Below, piece by piece: positions 50,582 to 60,475 of a stretch of 64,000 nt of DNA. This DNA comes from Diplonema papillatum (taxonomy: Eukaryota > Euglenozoa > Diplonemea > Diplonemida > Diplonemidae). Every line of letters begins with the position of its first letter. The stretch's first letter is position 1. Position numbers and translations under genes: made by a program. The notes beneath the pieces are model-generated. The model saw nothing but the letters and a program-made list of their open reading frames with translations, was not told where the DNA came from and did no database searches. The stretch covers positions 1-64,000 of the forward strand of contig JAPJBO010000052.1 of NCBI GenBank assembly GCA_030068145.1, read 5' to 3'.

Positions 50582-50652
50582 TGTGGTAGTAGTAGTTTGA
50601 ACTTGTTTTGCAGCAACAATCTGTGACGATAGACTGCACAATAGTAGTATGT
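50582..50652 (-). mobile_element. LINE 3' end with CTA-repeat tail, copy 2
   Basis: This copy has the same core with a CTACTACTACC tail. Upstream on the minus strand (50917-50653) a basic, Ser/Asp-rich frame may be the remaining coding end of the element. Confidence 0.7.
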
Positions 50653-51069
50653 CGTCTGTCGATGACGAGGAATCATCAGATGATTCGGCGCCCTTCCTTT
50701 TCTCCCTCGCAGGTTCCCGCGGCCAATGTCTCGACTCCTCTATGTTCCCTGCCTCAGCCTGCTCGTCTTCGCGGCACCGCTTCGGTTGGGTTTGTGGGCT
50801 GTCCACTTTTGGGGTGCGCCGTAGGAGTATGCGCCGTTCTAATTCGGGAGCAAGTTGGAAGAAATGGTCTTTACAAACAAACGAATTCAAAGCAGCCTGG
50901 GCGGCGCCGATCCGCACAGCTGCACAGATGCGTCTGCAGTGTGCCTTGCTCAGATAAGAAGTGCACGTGCGCAGTAGTAGTACGTTTTCGGCGCACTACT
51001 CTGAACCCAGTGAATATTCTGTGACCCTCGTAGCTCGCTGGGTCAGGCGCGGCAGGCAGGTGCAAAAAG

Positions 51070-51144
51070 GTAGTGGTAGTAGAAGTTTGAACTTGTTGTG
51101 CAGCAACAATCTGTGACGATAGACTGCACAATAGTAGTAGTATG
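51070..51144 (-). mobile_element. LINE 3' end with CTA-repeat tail, copy 3
   Basis: This copy has the same core with a CTACTACCACTACC tail and TACTACTACTAT just before the core. Three copies in 760 bp suggest repeated insertion into, or next to, earlier copies. Confidence 0.7.
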
Positions 51145-51584
51145 TGTCGTCTGCCGAAACAGCCGGAGACAGCAGGCGCAGGGGCAGGTCTGGCTTTACT
51201 TTTCTCTTCTTCGTGGAGACCCGCCCCCGGCATCCCGACTGTCCAATCACTGCCGAGAAAGTTTGCGCCTATTGTGATGAGGTGGTTGACCAGGCCCCCA
51301 CGAAGCCATATACACAACACGGCTACAACACGAGGATGCAGCCCTGCTTAGGTGTGCACTCAGCCATCAGGCCATTGGCTGCTAAGAACCGCCCGACCGG
51401 TCGATTTGCCAATTTTGTGGCCCTCTATTCGCCGGGCGGTGCTGTCAGCCCTTGTTCCGCGTCGCATCAAGTACATGATGCTGGCGGTTGGGGGATCGGC
51501 GACCGCGACTCAATTAAGGTGCGGTCAACAGTGTCGCCACATGAAGGCCCCCCCATGGCACCCAATGGTGCAAAAAGGAAGAAT
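51145..51584. other. Short intergenic stretch
   Basis: No gene is recognised; the sequence TGGCACCCAATGG near 51557 leads into repeat F. Confidence 0.3.
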
Positions 51585-51775
51585 AGTTGAGCTGCAGCTT
51601 TTGACAAAGATAGATGGAAAAAAGAAGGTGTTTTTATTCTTCGCTTTTTCTCACGAACGGGGGGGGTCGGTCCTGCTTTTGGCTTTGTAGGTTCTCCCGA
51701 CTCCCCAATTCGTGGTTAGCACAAACTCGAGAGGTCTAGTCAACTATTTCCTGCAGTATTGGCATACTTTGTTTG
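51585..51775 (+). repeat. Dispersed repeat F, full copy
   Basis: AATAGTTGAGCTGCAGC to AGTATTGGCATACTTTG; nearly identical to 18352-18545. Confidence 0.92.
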
Positions 51776-51859
51776 TGCGCACTAGCGGCTTCTCACCTGA
51801 TTTGGTGAGTTGCTTTTAGTACGCTGCCAACTACTAATTTTTAGTACCAACAATGCATT
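51768..51859 (+). repeat. Dispersed repeat H
   Basis: TTTGTTTGTGCGCACTAGCGG to CCAACAATGCATT, matching 63670-63745 and, more loosely, 33895-33980. A TIR element begins directly at its end. Confidence 0.8.
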
Positions 51860-52395
51860 GTTACTGGGGGGGGTCGAATACAGGAGGTACCTTGAATAGA
51901 AGAGGTACCTTGAATACAAGAGGCATTTTGGAAATCTGGAAAAAAGTTGGATTTTTCCTTGGCCCGCATAACAGACCTTTTTCGACGGTTTTCTGATCGC
52001 GATGAGCTCCGATGAAGAGAACCGTGAAAAATAGACCCGGGGACCAAGATTTATGTGCGTGGTTCGTGGGTCTTTGCCAGATGCGGGGCACCGGGCGTGG
52101 AACCCACAGGTTTTCAAAGGAAAGGACGGAAATCGACCCACTGGTTGGTGACATTTCTTTGCAGGCCCGTGTAGCAGACCTTTTTCGGCGAATTTGTGCT
52201 CGCGTTCAGCTCCGATGAAGAGAACCGTGAAAAATAGACCCGGGGACCACAAATTGCGTGCGTCTTTCAAGAAGAAGGGAGCTCCCGCGGTTTCCGGGTT
52301 TGCGGTACTTTTTTCCATTTCTTTTTCGGGAAAATTGCAGGATCGGCACGCCGAATAGAAGAGGTACCTCTTGTATTCGACCCCCCCCCAGTAAC
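51860..52395. mobile_element. 536-bp element with terminal inverted repeats
   Basis: The left end GTTACTGGGGGGGGTCGAATACAGGAGGTACC (51860-51891; first 20 bases GTTACTGGGGGGGGTCGAAT) is the inverse of the right end (52363-52395), with one substitution and one extra C. The interior has a tandem duplication of about 204 bp around TCCGATGAAGAGAACCGTG (52005 and 52209). No transposase is encoded. The terminal TCGAATA after a G run is shared with the element at 61689. The inserted site is repeat H. Confidence 0.85.
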
Positions 52396-53758
52396 ACAAA
52401 AAAAAACAGAACTTTGCATACGACATTGGGTTGCCCGACATAACGTCTGGTAGCCCTTTGCTGCGGCGAGCGCCCTCAAGTCCAACCCCCGCGTGCCCCG
52501 CGCTTTTCGCTACTTCCCTCTCCGGGTGCTTCGGTTTCTTTCTGTTGCTTTTGCGTCGCGAGTGGCACGGCTCGTTCCTTTGTGTGGTCTGGCTGCTGTG
52601 AATTGAAGTCCTTCCACAATCTGTCCTATCAAATGCGCGATGGCGGCAAAGTTAGGTTCTGCAAGTGTCGTTTAAGCCTGACCTGCTTGATGTTCACTTC
52701 TACCACCCGAAGGGCAGTACCCACTGAGACATGGACGAAGCTACATGTCGCAGCACCTGTGTGCGGAACGTTGGACAGCCATCGCATTAGTGTCGCCTCC
52801 ACTTACCCCGTGGAAGTGACTTGTTTTCGCCCGGTTTTCTACTTCAGGTTCGCGTTGTGAGGGGGGCAGGGAATCGAAAATGGCGACGGAATAGATGCGC
52901 GGAATTCGCTCCAGGAGCGGAACAGAACGGCTTTTAATTGCTGCTCTTGCGGACGGCAATAGAAAGCAAAAAAACAAAAAAAAAAAACACAGAAAGTGCT
53001 CGCAAGGGCGAGGACGAGAGCCATTGCCAGACCGATGCTGCGGCGAGACCGAGGTTAGAACCAGCTGTTGTTCTCTTGCCTGTGCGGGCCACATTTTGCA
53101 CGGCTCATACGTGTGGTCCCTGGTGCACCGTAGGGTCCGTAGGTTCAGGTTTGCCTCAGGTAACAGTGCCTCGCAATCGCGCGCGCACAAGTCGGCGCCG
53201 CTCCCTCGTAATGAAACCTGACTGAGGGGACAGTACTCCGAAAGATGGAAGGGAAAGGGTTTGCTTTCATCGAAAGAGCAAGGGAAAAAATAGAAACGAA
53301 GAAAGAAATAGTATTAGAGAGAACGCCGGGTGGTGACCTGTTGTACAAGAAAAAGAGAAGCTGTGTCTGCGAGTCGTAGTTCTTTTTTTCATTTTTTTTT
53401 TTCCGGAACGAGCACTGATTCGTTCGACGGCTAATTAATGCCGATTCAGCTCTTTGTGCAACCCGCCTGCACATAGTTGAGAGGATTCAAAAAGCAATGC
53501 GCGGCCACAGGTATCAGTTGCAAAACCAAAAAAGCGACAGCAATAAAAGCGCCAAAAAAAAAATGAAAAGATTACTTAGACGAACGTGCACAAAAACGCA
53601 CGGTTCGCTGCATAACACAAGAAAGCAAACGAAACCCTGAAGGAGGGACAAATGGGAGGGCTGGGGGATGGGTGGCACAGTTATTCTTCACGCCGTGTGC
53701 ACGGGGGTCGGGACACGACGCGCCGGCTGGCGTCGTGTCATTATGCATTTTGCGATTT
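52396..53758. other. Intergenic stretch, 3' flank of MDH copy 1
   Basis: I see no reading frame of a known family. An A-rich run lies at 52965-52992 and T runs at 53381-53402. The end next to 53758 should hold the MDH 3' untranslated region. Confidence 0.4.
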
Positions 53759-55066
53759 TTAGGCCGAGTTTGCGAACTGGACACCCTTTTCGATGTTGCC
53801 CTTGAGGTCCTTCATGCACGCCTCCATGAGTCCCGCCTCGTACGCGCTGTGCTCCGGCACGGGGAGGATCTCCTCCACGCCGTTCTTGCCCAGGCGCACC
53901 GGCGAAGAGAAGAACGGCAGCTCGTTGACCTTGCTCTCGACGAACGTGCACTCGACGACGTCCTTCTCTCCGTTCATCGCCGCCATCAGGCGGAACGCGA
54001 ATTGCGCGCCTGTTTTTTTGTGTTTGCTTTGTGTGTTTCCGACGATCCCGTACAGATTAGCGTCTTTCGACGTTTTGTGCTTATGGGGTTCAGCTTTGTG
54101 TGACAGTGAGAGGAAATTGGGGGCGGGGGTACTTTTTACTTTGCCGGGCTAGGCTTTAACTCATGCATCAGCCAGACTTTTTGCGTGTGTGTGTGTGTGT
54201 GCGAGAGTGGTGCTCTACCGACCCTCCCTGCCGGCAACGGCCTGGAAATCAGTCGAAATCGTATTTTCTGCGGTTTTCGGGGTCTGGTTGCGACGATCAA
54301 AAGAAACGGTAGAAAAGAAAAGCTAGGGCATACCGGCGTAGGCCATGGAGAGAGTGGCGGATCCAGCGCCTGCCTTGGCCTTCACGACCTCGTCACCGCC
54401 GAACTGAATGCGGTGGGTCAGCTGCGCAATCTCGTCGTCGGTGAAGGTGAATCCGCACTGCGACAGGATCGGCACAATCGTGGCTCCGCTGTGTCCACCC
54501 ACCACAGGCACGCACACCTTGTTGACGTCGGCTCCCTTCAACTCTGCGACGAACGTCCTCGCGCGGACCAAGTCGAGAGTCGTGACTCCGAACAACTTGG
54601 CCGGGTTGTACACGCCAGCCTTCTTCAGCGTCTCTGCGAAGATCGGCACCGTCGAGTTAACCGGGTTCGAGATGATCAGGAACGCCGCATTCGGGCAGTG
54701 CTGCGCGCATGCCTCAGCCAGCTTCTTCACAATGCTAGCGTTGGTGTTGAACAAGTCGTCACGCGTCATCCCCGGCTTGCGGGGCACTCCAGCCGGGATG
54801 ATGACAACGTCTCTGCCCTTCAGTGCCGCGCCAATGTCGTCACCCATGAAGCCGGTCACCTTGGCAGGCGTGCAGATGTGGCTCAAGTCCGCTGCAACTC
54901 CCGGGGTGTTCACGATGTCGTACAGGGTCAGGTCGGAGGTGAGCATCGAGTTCTTCATCAGAAGGGACAAAGGCTGTCCAATCCCACCGGCGGCGCCGAG
55001 AACGGCCACCTTGTGGAGGAGGGTGTTCGACGCTGCGAACATGCGGGCTCCGGTGCGCGTGAACAT
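53759..55066 (-). CDS. MDH: Malate dehydrogenase, mitochondrial type (copy 1)
   Basis: Exon 1 (55066-54334) and exon 2 (54009-53759) join in phase 1 to 327 residues, the normal length. The enzyme interconverts malate and oxaloacetate with NAD(H) in the citrate cycle. A short basic leader ([14 protein letters not shown]) fits a mitochondrial targeting peptide. Visible motifs: the NAD-binding GAAGGIGQ (24-31), YDI, the mobile loop [14 protein letters not shown] with the substrate arginines, [16 protein letters not shown] and the catalytic histidine in [12 protein letters not shown]. Exon 2 supplies the usual C-terminal segment from [14 protein letters not shown]. The intron is 324 bp (GTATGC...AACAG) and contains a GT microsatellite. 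Copy 2 at 58296-59447 encodes exactly the same protein, with four silent differences and an unrelated intron. Confidence 0.96.
54010..54333 (-). other. MDH copy 1 intron
   Basis: 324 bp, GTATGC at the start and AAAAACAG at the end, with a GTGTGTGTGTGTGTG run at 54186-54202. It shares no visible sequence with the intron of copy 2 beyond the splice sites. Confidence 0.9.
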
Positions 55067-55371
55067 CTTCTTTGCTTTGTTTTGGTTTTCTTGATACCGA
55101 TAAATCTCTCTGCCAAAGTTTTGATGTTCGAAAGCGGAGACCGCACTGTCTTTTTTTTTTTGTACAATTTACTTGCTTGCTCTGGCAAGCCAGGTTCGAA
55201 ACAATGTATGACCAACATCAAGTTCACTCTTTGTTCTGCATATTTTCGCCACCGCTCTCCGTTGTGCGGGTCTGTCTCGCCGCCATCAAGGGAACCTGGG
55301 ATACGTGCAAGCTTCTCCGCATGGGTCTGCTCTTCGCTCGCTCTCGCACGGTGAGGTCAGCCTCACAAGCG
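55067..55371. other. 5' flank of MDH copy 1
   Basis: The first ~50 bp upstream of the ATG resemble the leader of copy 2 (TTGATACC then AATAAA-like words), after which the two flanks diverge. Confidence 0.6.
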
Positions 55372-55482
55372 GGAGTTAAAAAGTGTGCCCGAGTCACACC
55401 CGAATGGCCGGTGTGCTACAACCAAAACGCGTGTTAATCTACACCCGCAAAAGTGGGTGTGACACACGCTGTTTTAACACCA
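55372..55482. mobile_element. Short inverted-repeat element (MITE-like), second copy
   Basis: GAGTTAAAAAGTGTGCCCGAG on the left and GACACACGCTGTTTTAACACC on the right enclose sequence matching 3640-3747 (CCCGAGTCACACCCGAA, GCTACAACCAAAACG). Confidence 0.65.
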
Positions 55483-55584
55483 GCTTCAATGGTGTGATCC
55501 ACAGTAGAAATTTTAACTTCCCATGAACTCACTAAGGACTTTCCAAGTACACCACATGTACACCCCAATGCCCAATGAGGTAAA

Positions 55585-56300
55585 ATGGCGATTTCTGGCG
55601 CGGCCGCGCACGCGGCGGCGGTCGCGGCAGCGGACGCGGCGGGGATCGCGGCGGCGGCGGTGGCGGTCGCAGCCTAGGCGAGAGCGCCTTTTCCGGCCTC
55701 ACAGGCCGGAAGCGGCGCGCGCCGTCCCCGCCCGGGACACCTACCAGCCGTGGCCGGAGGAGGCGGACGACGAAGTCGCCCCCGAAGCGCGCCCCCCCGC
55801 CAGCAGGCAGGAAGCGACCCGCGCCATGCACCCCCACGGCCTCTCCCGCAGCCGCGCTGCGCGCACGACGACGACGACGCGCCGATCTCGGCGACGACGG
55901 CACTGGCCTCGCCGGCCCGAACACACCGCGCCCACCCGGCCCCGCCCGGCCCTCTTCGATGGCAGGCCCTGACTCGGGCCCTTTTACTGATTCTGGTTCC
56001 GACCCTCCACGGGTCACACAACGATCGCGCCCTCCCGCCGGCTCTTCCCGGCTACTCGCGTCCTCCGCATCGCGGCGTGCCTATCGGCGCAAGCGAGAAA
56101 GCGAAGACTCCGATTCCTTTTCGGGTTATGAGATCGTGAGCAACTGCCAACAACAGTTGCAGCCGACTAGAGTTGCGCCGCGCCGAAAGCGCGGAAAAAG
56201 TGACCCTTCTGGCGTCACGTAGCGAAAAGCTGGCATAGTGTGGTACTCATTTGCATGCAAATGACTCCCCACTAACGCAACAAGAAGACGATTGCTGGCG
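55585..56300 (+). mobile_element. Repeat J, longer copy: GC-rich retroelement end
   Basis: A very GC-rich part (55600-55980) carries Arg/Ala/Pro-rich frames. A frame at 55959-56222 ends with Arg-rich sequence (RRAYRRKRESEDSDSFSGYE ... PRRKRGKSDPSGVT), whose middle has a counterpart at 8340-8400 on the minus strand. The tail has ATTTGCATGCAAAT (56249-56262) and ACTAACGCAACAAGAAGACG. It looks like the coding end and tail of a retroelement family with a basic protein; no polymerase is present. Confidence 0.5.
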
Positions 56301-56784
56301 ATTTTTTTTGCATTTAGTAGTTCCCGTGAACTTCCCATGTACTTCCCGAGTACACGCCTTGTACACCCAAGTAAGGCCACCGGATCACACCATTTACCTC
56401 CAGCTTCTGAGGATCGACTTCACCGTGGATCACGCGTTCCACGTCAAGTTCACCCTGCGCAACCTTCACCTACCATCGTATCTCCACCGACGCCTGCCCT
56501 TTGTGCTCACGACCTGGCCCCTTTTCTTGTACTGCCGTGAGCCGGTCCGTCCCTATCTCTTGAACCTGCATCGAAGTGCCTGCCGCTGTTTATCACAGTG
56601 AATCACAATCCACCACGGTCTATCAGGTCCATCCTTAGTCCCTCGAGCTGCATCGAATTGCCCGGTGCTGTATTCTTCGGTCGACCACGGTCTATCAAGA
56701 GGGGATGGACCGGCTCACTGCCCGATGCCGCACGGGTGCGTGTTTTGACGACGCCAGCCCTCGACAGTGTCCGGCATCCCGCGC
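56301..56784. other. Intergenic stretch without a recognised gene
   Basis: CTTCCC and CAAGTTCACC words are frequent, but no known protein is encoded. Confidence 0.3.
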
Positions 56785-56922
56785 GTTGTGTACTTCGCTT
56801 ACACCACCGTGTGTTGTTTTCTCACTCAGGACTTTGCAGCACTTGGGTCCCTTCGGTTCTTTGTCTGGCAGCATCGTCGAGCATTTCCTTCCAAGCTGGC
56901 GCTTGTGTAAAAAATGACTCTG
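56785..56922 (+). repeat. SINE-like element, second-half copy
   Basis: It keeps CACCACCGTGTGTTGTTTTC and the tail AGCTGGCGCTTGTGTAAAAAA but lacks the middle found at 27990-28285. Confidence 0.8.
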
Positions 56923-57081
56923 CCAACGATGCCGCAAAGGGCGCTTCTTGGAGCAAAGAAAATCGAACGGGGGAACAACCGACATTTGTCGCTGACAATG
57001 TGGGTATTTCTTCTTCTTGAACAGAAGCGTACCGTCGGATGCCAGCAGCGATTCTCAGTGTCGACTGCTGGATAGGGGGGG

Positions 57082-57290
57082 GTTGCAAGAAAGAACGTGC
57101 TTGGAATGGTATATGTGCTCAACACCTCACTGGTTCTGTCTGCCGTGTACCGGTCTTTTGCCACGGATACAGAAGCAGACAGGACAGCGGTGTGAGTCTG
57201 GTTTGCCAGGCGGTCGTTTAGTGGCTCGTCACAGACAGGACCACCCATGATGCGGGATTCCAGCCAAATCCGTCTCGGGAGAAGACCCCT
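57082..57290 (+). repeat. Dispersed repeat B, diverged copy
   Basis: GAACGTGCTTGGAATGG, CTCAACACC, GACAGCGGTGTGAGTCTGG and GGACCACCCATGATGC follow the order of the family with more changes than the other copies. Confidence 0.8.
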
Positions 57291-57409
57291 ACAACTGGAT
57301 GGGAAGGGGGAAGAGAGGGAGAAGGCAGTGGGCAGCACGCGCTGAAGGACTCCCCGTCCGGAAGGTCTTTCCGCAAAAGCGAAAGAACCACGCTTTTTAG
57401 AGTGCAAGT

Positions 57410-57856
57410 TCACTTCACGGTGACCATTGTCGTAAAGTAAAGTTTTTCCGGGACTGCGACGCCAGGGCTGCGCCGCACTGTGTGCGCGTTTGCGCCGATT
57501 TTTTCGTGTTGCCTAACAAGCCCCTGCGCAAACGATCTCCGCGACTCCTGCATGCTTGTCAGCCTTGCCGGCTGCACCTGAGCAGCAGGTGACGCAATAG
57601 AGGGAGAGTCCAGTTCAAAATTGAGCACTGCGCGATAGTCGGAAAAAGAAAGATTCGATACTGATATACAGCCGTAGGGGCGGGGGGAAGGTCGGCAGAC
57701 GCGCAGGGGTGGTAGCTTCAGCCTGGAGACCCGAGGGCTGCCAGCGGGTGTGCCTATATCCTCAAAACGAAGGGGTAAGACGTTCACTTTGAGCGGACCC
57801 GGGAACGGTTTCTCCCCCTGCTGGATCACACAAACGCTGCTGGAGATGAGAGACAT
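57410..57856 (-). CDS. Possible exon or small gene, unknown
   Basis: An open frame of 148 codons with a balanced composition (FEDIGTPAGSPRVSRLKLPP, NFELDSPSIASPAAQVQP). I recognise no family and there is no repeat in it. It could be an exon of a minus-strand gene, in line with the strand of all neighbours, but chance cannot be ruled out. Confidence 0.25.
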   Translation of the reverse strand: MSLISSSVCVIQQGEKPFPGPLKVNVLPLRFEDIGTPAGSPRVSRLKLPPLRVCRPSPRPYGCISVSNLSFSDYRAVLNFELDSPSIASPAAQVQPARLTSMQESRRSFAQGLVRQHEKIGANAHTVRRSPGVAVPEKLYFTTMVTVK

Positions 57857-58295
57857 TTTTCAGGTATGCGCATGACGAGTCTGTCCAAAGAAGGCACGCC
57901 AAAGTGCGCAAAGCCCTGTATCCACTCTGCGGTTCTTTCGAACTTTCGTCAAGGAAAACACACGAGAAAAAAAAAACAAAGCATGGGGTATTACCTTCAA
58001 GCATGAAGAACCCGTCAAAACCGTAAAAGAAAAGCTTTAAAAAAAAAGGGAAAAGAAATGGAAACACATCCGGAAGAACGCCGTACTCCAATCGAAAGGC
58101 GCGACACACAACGTGCGTCTGGCTTGCTCGCTGGCCCTTCGTAGCTCGTCGCAGTCAGGGCTAATCAGCGCTAGGCAGCCTTCGAGGGGATGGTAATCGG
58201 TTCAGAGGATAGGAGGAGCTCAAGGGAGAGAGCAACATGCCTGCTTCTTCCGGGTGTTCAGTTCTTTCTCCGGTGGCCATGCAATTTTTCGCTTT
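57857..58295. other. 3' flank of MDH copy 2
   Basis: No gene is recognised. Similarity to the 3' flank of copy 1 ends about 20 bp beyond the stop codon. Confidence 0.5.
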
Positions 58296-59447
58296 TTAGG
58301 CCGAGTTTGCGAACTGGACACCCTTTTCGATGTTGCCCTTGAGGTCCTTCATGCACGCCTCCATGAGTCCCGCCTCGTACGCGCTGTGCTCCGGCACGGG
58401 GAGGATCTCCTCCACGCCGTTCTTGCCCAGGCGCACCGGCGAAGAGAAGAACGGCAGCTCGTTGACCTTGCTCTCGACGAACGTGCACTCGACGACGTCC
58501 TTCTCTCCGTTCATCGCCGCCATCAGGCGGAACGCGAATTGCGCGCCTGCGTTTTTTTAGAGTTATAGTTCGCTTGAGAGTCCGGGATATTAGAGTCTCC
58601 GGGTGACATTCGTCGAATTTGGACCCCAATTTGGTCCACAAAACGAAACTCAAGCACCCAGCGGCGGATAAACACACCCCCTCATTGTTGTACTCGTTTG
58701 AAAGTAAGGCATACCGGCGTAGGCCATGGAGAGAGTGGCGGATCCAGCGCCTGCCTTGGCCTTCACGACCTCGTCACCGCCGAACTGAATGCGGTGGGTC
58801 AGCTGCGCAATCTCGTCGTCGGTGAAGGTGAATCCGCACTGCGACAGGATCGGCACAATCGTGGCTCCGCTGTGTCCACCCACCACAGGCACGCACACCT
58901 TGTTGACGTCGGCTCCCTTCAACTCTGCGACAAACGTCCTCGCGCGGACCAAGTCGAGAGTCGTGACTCCGAACAACTTGGCCGGGTTGTACACGCCAGC
59001 CTTCTTCAGCGTCTCTGCGAAGATCGGCACCGTCGAGTTAACCGGGTTCGAGATGATCAGGAACGCCGCATTCGGGCAGTGCTGCGCGCATGCCTCAGCC
59101 AGCTTCTTCACAATGCTAGCGTTGGTGTTGAACAAGTCGTCACGCGTCATCCCCGGCTTGCGGGGCACTCCAGCCGGGATGATGACAACGTCTCTGCCCT
59201 TCAGTGCCGCGCCAATGTCGTCACCCATGAAGCCGGTCACCTTGGCAGGCGTGCAGATGTGGCTCAAGTCCGCTGCAACTCCCGGGGTGTTCACGATGTC
59301 GTACAGGGTCAGGTCGGAGGTGAGCATCGAGTTCTTCATCAGAAGTGACAAAGGCTGTCCGATCCCACCGGCGGCGCCTAGAACGGCCACCTTGTGGAGG
59401 AGGGTGTTCGACGCTGCGAACATGCGGGCTCCGGTGCGCGTGAACAT
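58296..59447 (-). CDS. MDH: Malate dehydrogenase, mitochondrial type (copy 2)
   Basis: Exon 1 (59447-58715) and exon 2 (58546-58296) join exactly as in copy 1 and give the same 327 residues. I compared the exons by eye: four differences in 984 bases, all in exon 1 and all silent (in Phe, Ser, Ile and Leu codons). The intron (58547-58714) is only 168 bp and unrelated to that of copy 1; its acceptor-side third is a piece of repeat E1. Upstream and downstream flanks match copy 1 only for about 50 and 20 bases. All catalytic motifs are intact, so both genes should make active enzyme. Confidence 0.96.
58547..58714 (-). other. MDH copy 2 intron with repeat E1 piece
   Basis: 168 bp from GTATGC to AAACGCAG. 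The part next to the acceptor (58553-58606) is the start of repeat E1 (AGAGTTATAGTTCGCTTG, GAGTCTCCGGGTGAC) in antisense. On the coding strand this gives TATAACTCTAA about 15-25 bases before the acceptor, a possible branch point supplied by the repeat. Confidence 0.85.
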
Positions 59448-59858
59448 CTTCTTTTTGGCTTTGTGGGGTTTTTGATACCAATAAAATTTCTGTCGCCAGT
59501 GTCGGGTGTTACATTTCGGAAACGCGGCGTGGTGAGGTCATCACCAGCAGGTCCGCCCCAATGATACTGCTGGCTTACCTCTGCATCGGCCTGGCGTTCA
59601 TCCCCCAGTGCGCTCCATCCAGGTAGCCCTCGTTTGCCCCTCGGGCGCCGCTCACCGGTTCGCAGTACAGATAACGACGGTCGCCTTCGGCCTCTACGAC
59701 ACTGGCTCAGCGTTTCGCTTCATCACAGCGGTGGCCAGTGGATTGTGACTTCTGCCCAGTCCCCTGAATGTCAACGCTGAGAGATCAGGTCAAGCGCGGG
59801 TAAACAGAAGTCGCAGAGCCTGGAAGCTGGGGCCCCCGTTCGGCGTATCGCACGCGCA
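59448..59858. other. 5' flank of MDH copy 2
   Basis: The first ~50 bp resemble copy 1; beyond this nothing was recognised. Confidence 0.5.
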
Positions 59859-60475
59859 ATGCCTCGGCAGCGAACACGCCTCACGATTCCGCTTGCATTT
59901 TATTTGCTCGCAAGTGCAACACGTCTTCATTCAAGAAGTGCTGTGCGACGCGTCCCACCGGGCGGCCGTGGCGAGAGGATAAGAAGCGACAGCAAAGAAG
60001 AGGAAGGCGGAGAAGAGGGAAAAAGCGGTGTTGGTGCACCCCAGAAGCAGCGGAAGAAGAGAGGACCGAAGGTGCGGAAGAGCGGGAATTCTCGTCACCA
60101 TCGAGAGCGAAGGTTGAAAAGACGGCACCGACGCGAGCGAAGAAGCGGCGATCGGACTCTGCGGCGGAGCCGGTAACGAAAAGGCGAAGAGGACGCATTG
60201 AAGAAGCCGAGCGGGCAGACGACCCCACAGAAGACAACACGGTCATCGCTCAAGCGCCGTGAAGAAGCAGAAATCGACGCGCAACCGATGAATCTGGACG
60301 AGCAATCGAAGGAGAAACGAAGCACCAAACGCGCGCCAGAGCGCGACGATCAAGACGGGCTAAAGAGGCGAAAGCACGACACATCACGTGCGAAGAGATA
60401 ACCGCGACGCCGGTGATGCAGGTTGTCGCCACAGATTCTTTGCATTCTAACCCAAACGTCCGGCTGCTCTTTCAC
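59859..60475 (+). mobile_element. Decayed LINE fragment, basic C-terminus and tail
   Basis: Arg/Lys-rich frames (59990-60176 and 60198-60401) end LKRRKHDTSRAKR and a stop, as in 36424-37440 (minus), followed by TGTCGCCACAGATTCTTTGC and CTAACCCAAAC. The frame changes once near 60180. A third relative (62895-63290, minus) shares MDLDEQSKKKRGTKR with MNLDEQSKEKRSTKR here. It is a 5'-truncated copy. Confidence 0.7.

Noticed and set aside
54185..55354. A plus-strand frame of 389 codons
   Set aside because: It is antisense to the malate dehydrogenase exon, follows its codon structure, and recurs antisense to the second MDH copy; no known motif.
55523..55972. Arg/Pro-rich plus- and minus-strand frames of 150-160 codons
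   Set aside because: Very GC-rich DNA keeps several frames open on both strands; at most one belongs to the decayed repeat J element.
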